Source: Oscillospiraceae bacterium
Lineage (GTDB): Bacteria; Bacillota; Clostridia; Oscillospirales; CAG-272
Length of the DNA stretch: 64,000 bases
Direction of reading: 5' to 3'
Assembly: GCA_015064885.1 (NCBI GenBank)
Contig: SVRJ01000003.1
Span: 1 to 64,000, forward strand
The translations under genes were made by a program, and so were the position numbers. The notes under the pieces are model-generated. The model ran no database searches. It had not been told where the DNA came from and saw nothing but the letters and a program-made list of their open reading frames with translations. The stretch's first letter is position 1, and each line of letters begins with the position of its first letter. This document shows positions 1 through 6,629 of the stretch, piece by piece.

Positions 1-2
1 AA

Positions 3-1112
3 ACGTTTATTCATGAGTATATTCTCAATGGAACTCAGATAATATGCGAAGCGGTTTACTATGTTGGGGATGACTTGGAGCTCGAGGAACGCTATAGAAT
101 CGTCTATCTTTACGACGAAACGGGTGCGCCTGTCGGTATGAAATACCGAGAACCCTCTTACGCAGAAGGGGTGTATGACGTCTTCTTCTTTGAGAAGAAC
201 CTCCAAGGGGACATAATTGCTGTCTATAATTCGAGCGGCACAAAGCTCATAACCTATGACTATGACGCATGGGGCAACTGCACAGAAAGCTATGCCTCCC
301 AGTTCCTCCCCGGCGGTGCTATCCATAACCCGTTCAGATACCGTGGATATTACTACGATGTTGAGACCGGGTGGTATTATGTAGGTAGCCGTTATTACGA
401 TCCTGAGATCGGGCGGTGGATAAGTTCAGATAATATAGATTATCTTGGCGCTGATGGAAGTTTGCTGAGTTATAATCTGTTTGCATATTGTATGAACGAT
501 CCGGTTAATCGTTTTGATGATAATGGCAACTGGTCTTTGCCTAACTGGGCAAAAGTAGCTATCGGTGCTGTTGCAACAGTCGCAGCAGTTGCAGTGACTG
601 TTGCAACAGGTGGAGCGGCTGCTCCTGTTTTACTTGGAGTTGCTGTTAGTACGATAACAAGTGGGGCGATTGGGTATGCAACTGGCGGTGTTGAAGGTAT
701 GAAGGATGGATTGGCCAATGGGTTTATGATGGGCGGCTTATCTGCGCTTGGTGGATCAGTAGTCTCGGCTGGTGTGAAAGCGGTAAAAACAGCAAGGCAG
801 GGAATAACAATTGGCCGGGGAATGGACAAAGTTAATCGTGCTGCTGGGTTAACAGATACGGCTACATATTCTAGCGATGCGCTTTGGAAACCACTTAATG
901 GTAGCTACTATAATGGAATCAAAAAGATATTCGGAGAAAAAGCAGCTAATGCTGTCAGCTGTGCTTGCAATAAATTGTATATAAAAACTATGCGTACTCT
1001 CGGTGCTGTTATATACGATTCTGGCCTAAATGGGTATGCACAAGCTGGGCAATTCTATGGTATGGAGTTGGAGGTCCTTGAAGGATATGCGAATTTGGTG
1101 CAAATGTATTAA
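3..1112 (+). CDS. RHS repeat protein, C-terminal part with toxin tip (5' partial)
   Basis: The reading frame is open from the window edge, so the N-terminal bulk of this large RHS/YD-repeat shell protein lies outside. A TTG at 75 is only an internal codon. The conserved RHS core is visible as RYRGYYYDVETGWYYVGSR followed by YYDPEIGRWISSD and the YNLFAYCMNDPVNRFD end motif. After the core comes a Gly/Ala-rich hydrophobic pretoxin stretch (about 545-790) and a C-terminal tip of about 100 residues beginning near IGRGMDKV and ending in FYGMELEVL. RHS shells encapsulate such variable tips, which usually act as toxins in contact-dependent competition. From memory the IG.GM...FY.ME pattern recurs in RHS tips, but I cannot name its activity. 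The overlapping downstream gene is the natural immunity candidate. Confidence 0.88.
   Translation, partial: TFIHEYILNGTQIICEAVYYVGDDLELEERYRIVYLYDETGAPVGMKYREPSYAEGVYDVFFFEKNLQGDIIAVYNSSGTKLITYDYDAWGNCTESYASQFLPGGAIHNPFRYRGYYYDVETGWYYVGSRYYDPEIGRWISSDNIDYLGADGSLLSYNLFAYCMNDPVNRFDDNGNWSLPNWAKVAIGAVATVAAVAVTVATGGAAAPVLLGVAVSTITSGAIGYATGGVEGMKDGLANGFMMGGLSALGGSVVSAGVKAVKTARQGITIGRGMDKVNRAAGLTDTATYSSDALWKPLNGSYYNGIKKIFGEKAANAVSCACNKLYIKTMRTLGAVIYDSGLNGYAQAGQFYGMELEVLEGYANLVQMY
1070..1074 (+). promoter_or_regulatory. Ribosome binding site inside the RHS tip
   Basis: A perfect GGAGG lies 12 nt before an ATG at 1087, inside the last codons of the RHS gene. It supports an overlapping start for the next gene rather than the earlier in-frame ATG at 1030. 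Confidence 0.45.
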
Positions 1113-1488
1113 CCGAATCCAACCAGACAAACGGATTCACAATTCACCGTTTAGTAATCTAGATAACTCTAGCTATTCATACTCCCAAGTATATTTAGGA
1201 GTAAAAGGTATTGTGAACATTTATTCCCAGGATTTGGTTTTGTCTATGTCTTATTCAGTAAGAGACGGGATCTTGGTAAACATCAAAAAGAATCGGCCCT
1301 ATAAGGTTCTTTTTGACTATGTGGATGGTTCTTGTTACATTAACGATGATAGTCACAAGGGATATGATCATTTGGTAGAACTTCTTTCTACGCTAAAAAA
1401 TCAAATAAAAAACCGCCATCACACATCAGTTTATGAAAATCTCGAGGCAATAATGTTCAATTTTATTGCAAACTACTATAACATATAG
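1087..1488 (+). CDS. Hypothetical protein, candidate immunity protein of the RHS tip
   Basis: This is a 133-residue protein of no family I recognise. I chose the ATG at 1087 because GGAGG precedes it; the open frame extends back to an ATG at 1030 without a comparable site. The gene overlaps the RHS toxin tip by 26 nt in another frame. That arrangement is typical of toxin-immunity pairs and suggests translational coupling. The protein has no signal peptide or transmembrane segment and is rich in Tyr, Asn and Ser (for example SYSYSQVYLGVKG). Its C-terminal half looks like mixed beta strands followed by a helix. The immunity role is inferred from position only. Confidence 0.55.
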   Translation: MRIWCKCINRIQPDKRIHNSPFSNLDNSSYSYSQVYLGVKGIVNIYSQDLVLSMSYSVRDGILVNIKKNRPYKVLFDYVDGSCYINDDSHKGYDHLVELLSTLKNQIKNRHHTSVYENLEAIMFNFIANYYNI

Positions 1489-1504
1489 TCTATCTGCAAG
1501 CATC

Positions 1505-1524
1505 GCCTTTTGGGGACAAAAGGC
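1505..1524. repeat. Short hairpin at RHS module boundary
   Basis: A perfect 8-bp stem (GCCTTTTG/CAAAAGGC) with a 4-nt loop follows the candidate immunity gene. No T-run follows, so it is a weak terminator at best. Comparable hairpins sit at the later module boundaries near 2093 and 3091. Confidence 0.5.
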
Positions 1525-1592
1525 AGTTTGTTGGGATAATCCCAAGCTCTTATGTGAAGATTAAGACTTAACGGTTACAAAATAGCCTTTTA

Positions 1593-2018
1593 GTGAGGAA
1601 ACATCCGGAGGGACTAACCTCCCTCCGGGTGGTACACCTACGGCGACAGCACGTGGAAGGACTTGCTGACAAACTATCCGTCGGGTACAAAAAGACTAAC
1701 ATTATTGAAATTGTGGAAAAAGCAATTCAAACAGAACACTGTTATTTTGTTAAGGTTTCTTGCTACAGATGTTTTCACTTGTTATGTAATCGTGATACAC
1801 TTCAACAGATAATAAACTGTTTTTCTTCAAAAAAATATCAAACAAGGTGTGCTGTTGTAAACGCTTTAGACGAAATTCTTGATGAAGAAAATGCAAAAAC
1901 TATTTTTCACGCACTTGAACACTTTTCTGACATTGAAAAAGAATCATATGCAGTTCAAGATACCATAAATCATTTAAAAACTAAAATTAAATCAATGTAT
2001 GATTTTTCAATCGATTAA
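1593..2018 (+). CDS. Orphan HEAT-like immunity-type protein, N-terminus probably lost
   Basis: The open frame spans 141 codons, but its first 30 or so are out-of-frame RHS remnant, so the true N-terminus is probably missing or replaced. A GTG at 1713 has no good ribosome site. From about residue 65 the sequence resembles paired helices of a HEAT-like repeat (CAVVNALDEILDEENAK, then a second amphipathic helix pair). Many immunity proteins of polymorphic toxins have that build. AT-rich codon use differs from the housekeeping genes downstream. It is best read as a displaced immunity gene kept or decaying beside the RHS locus; a cognate toxin is not seen. Confidence 0.4.
   Translation: MRKHPEGLTSLRVVHLRRQHVEGLADKLSVGYKKTNIIEIVEKAIQTEHCYFVKVSCYRCFHLLCNRDTLQQIINCFSSKKYQTRCAVVNALDEILDEENAKTIFHALEHFSDIEKESYAVQDTINHLKTKIKSMYDFSID
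1605..1641 (+). repeat. 37-nt repeat, copy 1 (RHS tip array)
   Basis: This element starts CCGGAGGGACTAACCTCC and ends GGTACACCTAC. It matches 2121-2157 at 32 of 37 positions without gaps. It marks the point where displaced RHS sequence resumes, and its GGAGG/CCTCC arms can pair. Confidence 0.7.
1627..1677 (+). pseudogene. RHS core remnant (17 codons)
   Basis: In the frame starting at 1627 the DNA encodes GWYTYGDSTWKDLLTNY, the Y-x-YGD...W-x-DLLT pattern of RHS/YD repeats. It has no start, and downstream sequence in this frame does not look like a tip. It is the scar of an RHS coding region, left when a tip-immunity cassette was displaced. Confidence 0.6.
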
Positions 2019-2092
2019 TCCCAACCACTATCCAATATAATACATTTTTCAAATCATCCGGATAACCAAGACTCGATTAACGCAAAAAGTCA

Positions 2093-2115
2093 CCCGCCAA
2101 TTCCACATTGGCGGG
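2093..2115. repeat. Hairpin at RHS module boundary, related to 3091-3114
   Basis: CCCGCCAAT and ATTGGCGGG pair perfectly over 9 bp with a 5-nt loop. The same stem sequence recurs at 3091-3114. On the minus strand a TTTTT follows the stem, so a terminator role in that direction is possible. Confidence 0.6.
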
Positions 2116-2120
2116 GAGCC

Positions 2121-2157
2121 CCGGAGTGACTAACCTCCATCAGGGCGGTACACCTCC
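2121..2157 (+). repeat. 37-nt repeat, copy 2 (RHS tip array)
   Basis: Second copy of the element at 1605-1641, with five substitutions and no gaps. It lies just before a HINT-encoding fragment, again at the junction between non-coding DNA and resumed RHS-type sequence. Confidence 0.7.
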
Positions 2158-2297
2158 GCGCGGGCGACAGATTACAGCTCCTTAACGGTGAGTATGTAAT
2201 CATAGAGCAAGTTCAGCATGAACTTCTTGAAGCCCCTGTAACCGTCTATAACTTTGAGGTTGAGGATTTTCATACTTATTATGTTACCGATAGTGCC
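2130..2297 (+). pseudogene. Pretoxin HINT domain remnant without its RHS shell
   Basis: The frame opens after a TGA at 2127 and encodes the last part of an intein-like pretoxin HINT domain. It reads HLRAGDRLQLLNGEYVI, then VTVYNFEVEDFHTYYVTD, and ends at the splice-type motif VLVHN just past 2298. HINT domains of this type normally sit between an RHS or other shell and the toxin, which they release autocatalytically. Here the upstream shell and the N-terminal catalytic Cys/Ser part are missing, so this is a displaced tip fragment. It runs on in frame into the following entry. Confidence 0.75.
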
Positions 2298-3059
2298 GTG
2301 TTGGTGCATAATAGATGTCATGGTAAGGAATTCCCGGATGATGGGGTTCCGAACTCTTCAAAACTTAAATATGGGCAAAATGGTAAGATATATTCTGCCG
2401 GAACGTATGGACCTGATGGAAAGCTAATGTATAAAATTCACTTTCAAGGTGCCAAACACTATGTGAAAAGTATCAAACGGTATATAATTCCACATGTTCA
2501 CCCACTGGTCAACAATAACGTTTTTTTAAGAGAGGGTGACGCTATTACATTTTTTAAATATCTGAGTAAATATGGAGGGCGAAACATGAGTGCTACACTT
2601 TATCTAAGAGTAAAATTAAATAATGATTTTTTCGATACTATTACATCAGCTTTTCTTTTCAAAATAATCAAAGAGGGATGTAACAGGCGAATTGCCATAA
2701 CTGTTGATCATGAAAATTTGGTTCCTTTTGACCAGTGTGAATGTATTTTGGCTTTAGAAGATAGCTTCAACTTTAAACTTGTCACTCCTCTTACGGGGCA
2801 AGATCTTGATTGTGAAGTTGTGGAATATCGTCCCGAACCGCTTAATACTCGTATGATGAATTTACAAGAGATGCTTGAGTTCATTATGAAAGAAAGCATT
2901 GTAAAGCGAATTGATGTATATTTTACGGTTAGTTATGATATTGATGATCTTGACTCTATCAATATATCGGTTGAAGAGTTTGCCAAAGTATTAGAACCTA
3001 TGATTGCTAACAACCGTAGTCCCGATTTTTATTTTCATTGTATTTTAGAGAAGCCATAG
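2298..3059 (+). CDS. Orphan RHS toxin tip fused in frame to an immunity-like protein
   Basis: The frame continues from the HINT remnant; GTG at 2298 is merely the first start-type codon. Residues 1-5 are the HINT end MLVHN. Residues 6 to about 95 resemble an RHS toxin tip (AGTYGPDGKLMYKIHFQGAKHY, with IIPHVHPLVNN giving a His-rich H-x-H core). At 2586 an ATG preceded by GGAGGG (2574-2579) starts a 157-residue segment, MSATLYLRVKLNND, that looks like a separate soluble immunity protein. Toxin and immunity frames are joined with no stop between them. Either they form one inactive fusion, or the immunity part is made from 2586. The toxin part cannot be exported by itself because its shell is gone. 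Confidence 0.6.
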   Translation: MLVHNRCHGKEFPDDGVPNSSKLKYGQNGKIYSAGTYGPDGKLMYKIHFQGAKHYVKSIKRYIIPHVHPLVNNNVFLREGDAITFFKYLSKYGGRNMSATLYLRVKLNNDFFDTITSAFLFKIIKEGCNRRIAITVDHENLVPFDQCECILALEDSFNFKLVTPLTGQDLDCEVVEYRPEPLNTRMMNLQEMLEFIMKESIVKRIDVYFTVSYDIDDLDSINISVEEFAKVLEPMIANNRSPDFYFHCILEKP

Positions 3060-3090
3060 AAACAAGAACAGCAATCGCGATGGAAAGTTT

Positions 3091-3114
3091 CCCCGCCAAT
3101 CCATATTGGCGGGG
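3091..3114. repeat. Hairpin at RHS module boundary, copy of 2093 stem
   Basis: CCCCGCCAAT and ATTGGCGGGG form a perfect 10-bp stem with a 4-nt loop, reusing the stem sequence of 2093-2115. It follows the fused toxin-immunity frame and precedes another RHS remnant. Confidence 0.6.
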
Positions 3115-3128
3115 TGGCCCAGAACTAA

Positions 3129-3191
3129 ACTTACACCTACTACAATAACGGCAATATCTCAATTAGGACAAATCACGCTTATACTACTTAG
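3129..3191 (+). pseudogene. RHS/YD-repeat remnant
   Basis: From 3129 the DNA encodes TYTYYNNGNISIRTNHAYTT and then a stop. The Y-x-NNGNI-S core is the classical YD repeat. It has no start and is 20 codons long, a third vestige of RHS coding sequence in this stretch. Confidence 0.55.
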
Positions 3192-3200
3192 CACAATTCC

Positions 3201-3235
3201 GGTCTGCCCGAATTTTCCGGCAGGCCATCTTTTTG
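3201..3235 (+). terminator. Terminator closing the RHS region
   Basis: A GC-rich inverted repeat (GGTCTGCC / GGCAGGCC with a short AT-rich loop) is followed by ATCTTTTTG, a typical intrinsic terminator. Confidence 0.7.
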
Positions 3236-3318
3236 CCAAAAACATGAACTGCACTTCATGGGCAACGTCTAATCCTGTGGTATAATATAAAAAAACAAAC
3301 TTTTAAGGAGGTTTTCTA

Positions 3319-3480
3319 TTACAACCACAGAAACAATTAAAGCAAATCTCAGGTGCGTCCGTGTTGCGCAGAATCTCACACAAGAAGAAGCCGCGTTCAG
3401 GTGCGGAACAAGCACAAGACATTACAGCACTACTGTTTGTGAGAGAAAATATTATTCCGAAAATCAAGTTTCCTCTTGAA
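3319..3480 (+). pseudogene. HTH (XRE-type) fragment, probably decayed
   Basis: A 53-codon frame follows AAGGAGG (3305-3311), but the codon at the expected distance is ATT, not a normal start. Its N-terminal half reads TIKANLRCVRVAQNLTQEEAA, the first two helices of a Cro/C1-type HTH domain. The rest has no HTH continuation, so it looks like a truncated or frameshifted regulator. A TATAAT lies at 3281-3286 but no convincing -35 is present. It could also be a tiny gene using ATT as start, which I consider unlikely. Confidence 0.35.
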
Positions 3481-3504
3481 TTACGGCCGATTTTATGATA
3501 TAAT
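3476..3504 (+). promoter_or_regulatory. Promoter for thymidine kinase
   Basis: TTGAAT (3476-3481), a 17-nt spacer and TATAAT (3499-3504) with the extended TGA just upstream. A leader of about 65 nt follows. Confidence 0.75.
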
Positions 3505-3575
3505 AAATACCGAAGGAAATGAAAAACGTACTGCGGTGACAACATTTAAAAAGCACCGACAAAGTGAGGTTACGA

Positions 3576-4187
3576 ATGGCAAAGTTATATTTCAAATACG
3601 GAGCTATGGCTTCTTCAAAGACGGCTAATGCTCTGATGACACGTTTTAACTATGAGGAAAAAGGAAACAAAGTCTGGCTCATCAAACCCGACCTTGATGA
3701 CAGAGACGATTACACCGATGAGAGCGGTGCGCGTATTACAGTGGTAAAATCGCGCATAGGACTATCTGCGGTTGCAGACGCAATAAAAAGGGATGAAGAT
3801 CTTCTTGAACGTTACCGCACATTAATAAGCACCTCTGCCGTCGACGTAATTATCTGCGACGAGTGTCAGTTTCTCACTGCAGACCAGGTCGATCAGCTTA
3901 AGTATATAGCGGAATTTCACGATACACCGGTTTTGTGCTTCGGGCTTCGGGCGGATTTTCTCACCAAGCTTTTTGAAGGCTCAAAGCGTCTGTTCGAGAT
4001 TGCAGACAGTATAAGCGAGGTAAAGTCTGTATGCAGGTGCGGTAAAAAAGCTATCGTCAACGCCAGGATCGACAGTGACGGCAGGATAGTTGTTGTCGGA
4101 GATCAGATCGAGATAGGCGGAAACGACAAATACGAAAGCATGTGCTGGGGATGCTGGCAGATGAGAATAAAGGATGAGAAACGCTGA
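3576..4187 (+). CDS. tdk: Thymidine kinase (type II)
   Basis: Phosphorylates thymidine with ATP in the cytosolic nucleoside salvage pathway. At 203 residues it has the usual type II length. The P-loop is GAMASSKT (residues 9-16), the Walker-B-like motif is DECQFL (95-100), and a structural zinc site is formed by C153, C155, C190 and C193 (CRCG and CWGC). The frame extends to a GTG at 3564, but the ATG at 3576 gives the conserved MAKLYFKYG start and is preceded by AGTGAGG. It has its own promoter and is monocistronic. Nothing looks abnormal, and the identification is secure. Confidence 0.95.
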   Translation: MAKLYFKYGAMASSKTANALMTRFNYEEKGNKVWLIKPDLDDRDDYTDESGARITVVKSRIGLSAVADAIKRDEDLLERYRTLISTSAVDVIICDECQFLTADQVDQLKYIAEFHDTPVLCFGLRADFLTKLFEGSKRLFEIADSISEVKSVCRCGKKAIVNARIDSDGRIVVVGDQIEIGGNDKYESMCWGCWQMRIKDEKR

Positions 4188-4433
4188 ACTCCTGCTCCAA
4201 GGCTTAAAGATGTCGTTACTTAATTTACTGCGGAGTGCTCATAACAGCATCGATCTTTATAAATGCATTGGTATAAGGGCTGCCGGGATGCGCATAACTT
4301 ACGCAAGCGGCGAAGCAAATACCGAAGAAAGATCTGAAACGTATTTATAGGTATGATTTTAGACAAAACAAAGCCGCTGTCGGTATAATATATTCGTTTT
4401 TCAGTGTGATCTAACCAACACACTCCAACGTCT
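4188..4433. other. Intergenic stretch after tdk, no recognised gene
   Basis: About 245 nt hold nothing I can name. A 46-codon frame (4210-4350, ATG after AAGG) exists but shows no family signal, and there is no promoter between it and tdk. It may be 3' untranslated sequence of tdk up to the terminator. Confidence 0.4.
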
Positions 4434-4480
4434 GAACCCCTCATGTTATATTACCCGAGGGGTTCGGGCTTTTTTATTTT
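4434..4480 (+). terminator. Intrinsic terminator after tdk
   Basis: GAACCCCTC pairs with GAGGGGTTC across a 14-nt loop and is followed by GGGCTTTTTTATTTT. Confidence 0.8.
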
Positions 4481-4512
4481 TTGCCTCAAATAAAAATTTT
4501 TTTGAAAACCTA

Positions 4513-4541
4513 TTGACAAAATCAATACTTCGTGATATGAT
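4513..4541 (+). promoter_or_regulatory. Promoter of the PadR cassette
   Basis: TTGACA (4513-4518), 17-nt spacer, TATGAT (4536-4541). PadR regulators usually repress their own operon by binding near such a site, but I see no clear long palindrome here. Confidence 0.75.
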
Positions 4542-4565
4542 ATATTATGCAAAGAGGGGTATGCT

Positions 4566-4883
4566 ATGGATATTCAATTAAAGCGAGGTCTGCTCGACGT
4601 CTGCGTACTTACCGCGATAAAAAACGAGGATTCCTACGGCTATAAGATCATAAAGGATATGAAGCCGTATATTGAAATGTCGGAATCTACTTTATATACG
4701 ATCTTAAAGAGGCTTGAAACGGCAAATATGCTCACGGTACGCACTGCGGAGCACAACGGCAGACTCAGAAAATATTATCATATTACAAATGCCGGACTCG
4801 GGCGTATAGAAGACTTCAAGAACGAATGGCGTGAGGTCATGTCTATATATAAGTTTGTGACTAAGGAGGATGAGGCAAGGTGA
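4566..4883 (+). CDS. PadR family transcriptional regulator
   Basis: A 105-residue winged-helix repressor of the PadR-s2 type, the short class with only a small C-terminal dimerisation helix. The diagnostic start LKRGLLDVCVLTAIK is followed by SYGYKIIKDM, the recognition-helix region SESTLYTILKRLE and the wing RLRKYYHITNAGLGRI. PadR proteins repress genes for envelope or efflux functions and respond to small molecules or envelope stress. The following DUF1700 gene starts at an overlapping GTGA, so this is the first gene of a three-gene operon and probably autoregulated. The ATG at 4566 is preferred over one at 4561, which is out of frame. Confidence 0.92.
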   Translation: MDIQLKRGLLDVCVLTAIKNEDSYGYKIIKDMKPYIEMSESTLYTILKRLETANMLTVRTAEHNGRLRKYYHITNAGLGRIEDFKNEWREVMSIYKFVTKEDEAR

Positions 4884-5476
4884 CGAAGAGTGAATTTATT
4901 ACAGAACTAAGAAAAAGGCTTTCGGGGCTGCCAAGTGAGGATATTGAGGAGCGTATCGCCTTTTACAGTGAAATGATAGACGACATGATAGAGGAGGGGC
5001 GTACGGAAAAAGAGGCGTTGCTCGATATTGGCAGCGTCGAGGATATATCATCACAGATAATAAGTGATATTCCTCTTAAAAGAATAGCTAAGGAGCGTAT
5101 AAAGCCGAAAAGACGGATACAAGCATGGGAGATAATACTTTTGGTGCTCGGTTCACCTATATGGTTTTCGCTTGCCGTCGCGGCTGTTTCTGTCATACTC
5201 TCTCTTTACGTCGTGTTGTGGTCTGTGGTCATTTCATTCTGGGCTGTATTCGCATCCCTCATTGCCGGCGGTATTGGCGTTATAGTGGGCGGAGCAGTCA
5301 TTGCTGTGATCGGGAGCAGTATTTCGGGTATCGCGCTTATAGGCTCGGGCCTTGTGTGCGTGGGAATATCGCTATTCGTTTTTATCGGGTGCTCTGCCAT
5401 TACAAAATGCACCGTAATACTTACAAAGAAGATTGCCTTGGGCATTAAAAAATGCTTTATAAGAAAGGAGAAATAA
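4880..5476 (+). CDS. DUF1700 family membrane protein (HAAS-type)
   Basis: This 198-residue protein begins with the typical cytosolic domain of DUF1700 proteins (EFITELRKRLSGLPSEDIEE, then EKEALLDIGSVEDIS). Three or four hydrophobic segments follow in residues 80-185, rich in Gly, Val and Ile, and it ends in a basic tail. It starts at a GTG that overlaps the padR stop by 4 nt, which implies coupled translation. PadR-DUF1700-DUF4097 cassettes are common in Firmicutes. Their molecular role is not established; an envelope-related regulatory or anti-sigma-like role has been proposed from domain associations. The family call is secure, the function is not. Confidence 0.88.
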   Translation: MTKSEFITELRKRLSGLPSEDIEERIAFYSEMIDDMIEEGRTEKEALLDIGSVEDISSQIISDIPLKRIAKERIKPKRRIQAWEIILLVLGSPIWFSLAVAAVSVILSLYVVLWSVVISFWAVFASLIAGGIGVIVGGAVIAVIGSSISGIALIGSGLVCVGISLFVFIGCSAITKCTVILTKKIALGIKKCFIRKEK

Positions 5477-5478
5477 TT

Positions 5479-6444
5479 ATGCGCACGTCAACGAAAATAC
5501 TTATAATAGCCGCAATTTCTCTCATATTGGTAGGAAGCATGATATTCGGATGTGTAATGCTTATGCTTAACTGGGATATTACAAAATTATCGACCGATAA
5601 ATATGAAACGAATGAGCACGAAATAAGCGGGAGCTTCTCGTCGATCTCTGTCGTTACCGAAACTGCAAGCATTGTATTTCTTCCATCTGATAATGAAAAA
5701 TGCTCGGTCGTTTGCTATGAAGAGGAAAAGGTAAAGCACTCTGTTTCCGTAAAGGACGACACGCTCACAGTAGAAGCGGTCAACACAAAAAAATGGTATG
5801 AGCACATTGGCATCAATATCGGTTCACCTAAGATAACGGTATATCTCCCCTTAAGCGAGTACCGGGATCTGTACGTAAAGACCGATACGGGGGCGGTGGA
5901 AATACCTAAAGACTTCACTTTTGAAAATATAGAAATCACCGAAAACACGGGCAGTGTAAAGTGTTATGCCTCCGCATCGGGTAGCCTAAAGATAAAGACG
6001 ACCACAGGAAGCATCCGTATTGAAGGGGTCTCAGCGAATTATATCGACCTTTCGGTTTCTACGGGTAAGGTAACTCTCTCTAATACCGTGTGCGCGGGAG
6101 ACGTCAGCGTAAACGTATCTACCGGCAATGCCGAGCTTTCCGGCGTTTCATGCAAAAATCTTACATCAAGCGGAAGCACCGGAGGTATCTCGCTGGTAAA
6201 CGTTATTGCAACCGAAAAGCTCTCGGTCGAAAGAAGCACCGGTAGCGTAAAATTCAGCCGTTCCGACGCATCCGATATCCTTGTAAAAACCGATACGGGT
6301 AATGTCAGCGGAAGCTTGCTTTCCGAAAAAGTATTCATTACAAGCACGGATACCGGAAGGATCGATGTTCCAAAGACAGCAAGCGGCGGCAGATGTGAGA
6401 TCACCACCGATACGGGAAATATTATAATAAGCATAGAAGAGTAA
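5479..6444 (+). CDS. DUF4097 beta-repeat protein, membrane anchored
   Basis: A 321-residue protein with an N-terminal membrane anchor or uncleaved signal (residues 6-32). A long right-handed beta-repeat follows, in which TDTGxVxI / STGxVxLS motifs recur about every 20 residues (for example VKTDTGAVEIPKD, ENTGSVKCYAS, TTTGSIRIEGV). That is the DUF4097 pattern, and the domain probably faces the cell surface. The ATG at 5479 is chosen because AAAGGAG precedes it; the upstream in-frame codon at 5452 lies inside the DUF1700 gene. It is the last gene of the padR operon, and a terminator follows within 30 nt. No enzymatic motif is seen. Confidence 0.88.
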   Translation: MRTSTKILIIAAISLILVGSMIFGCVMLMLNWDITKLSTDKYETNEHEISGSFSSISVVTETASIVFLPSDNEKCSVVCYEEEKVKHSVSVKDDTLTVEAVNTKKWYEHIGINIGSPKITVYLPLSEYRDLYVKTDTGAVEIPKDFTFENIEITENTGSVKCYASASGSLKIKTTTGSIRIEGVSANYIDLSVSTGKVTLSNTVCAGDVSVNVSTGNAELSGVSCKNLTSSGSTGGISLVNVIATEKLSVERSTGSVKFSRSDASDILVKTDTGNVSGSLLSEKVFITSTDTGRIDVPKTASGGRCEITTDTGNIIISIEE

Positions 6445-6472
6445 CAGATCTTCGCTTCTTCTCCGAGGCAAT

Positions 6473-6511
6473 AAAAAGCGTCCCTTAACTGTTGTTTTGG
6501 GATGCTTTTTT
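6473..6511 (+). terminator. Terminator of the PadR operon
   Basis: AAAAAGCGTCCC pairs with GGGATGCTTTTTT across a 14-nt loop, ending in a T-run. Confidence 0.8.
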
Positions 6512-6545
6512 ACTAAAAAATTTGTTTTTAAATTTTCGCTTTCTG

Positions 6546-6574
6546 TTGACAAGCAAAATTAAATATGATATAAT
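6546..6574 (+). promoter_or_regulatory. Promoter of the GRE/glycosidase operon
   Basis: TTGACA (6546-6551), 17-nt spacer, TATAAT (6569-6574) with extended TGA. It is the only clear promoter before the terminator near 15.06 kb and probably drives five genes. Confidence 0.85.
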
Positions 6575-6629
6575 ACTACCGATATATAGAGGCTATGCAT
6601 TTACAAGGCAGAAAAGGAGAGAGGCATTT

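Noticed and set aside
1-3240. Insertion sequence or transposon as cause of the RHS debris
   Set aside because: No transposase fragment, terminal inverted repeats or target duplications were seen; recombination within RHS sequence explains the remnants better.
3303-3545. Minus-strand frame of 80 codons (Cys/Phe-rich)
   Set aside because: The plus strand shows an HTH fragment and a promoter here, while the minus frame has no ribosome site or family.
4210-4350. 46-codon plus-strand frame after tdk
   Set aside because: A start with weak AAGG exists, but composition, lack of promoter and lack of similarity make it more likely untranslated sequence.
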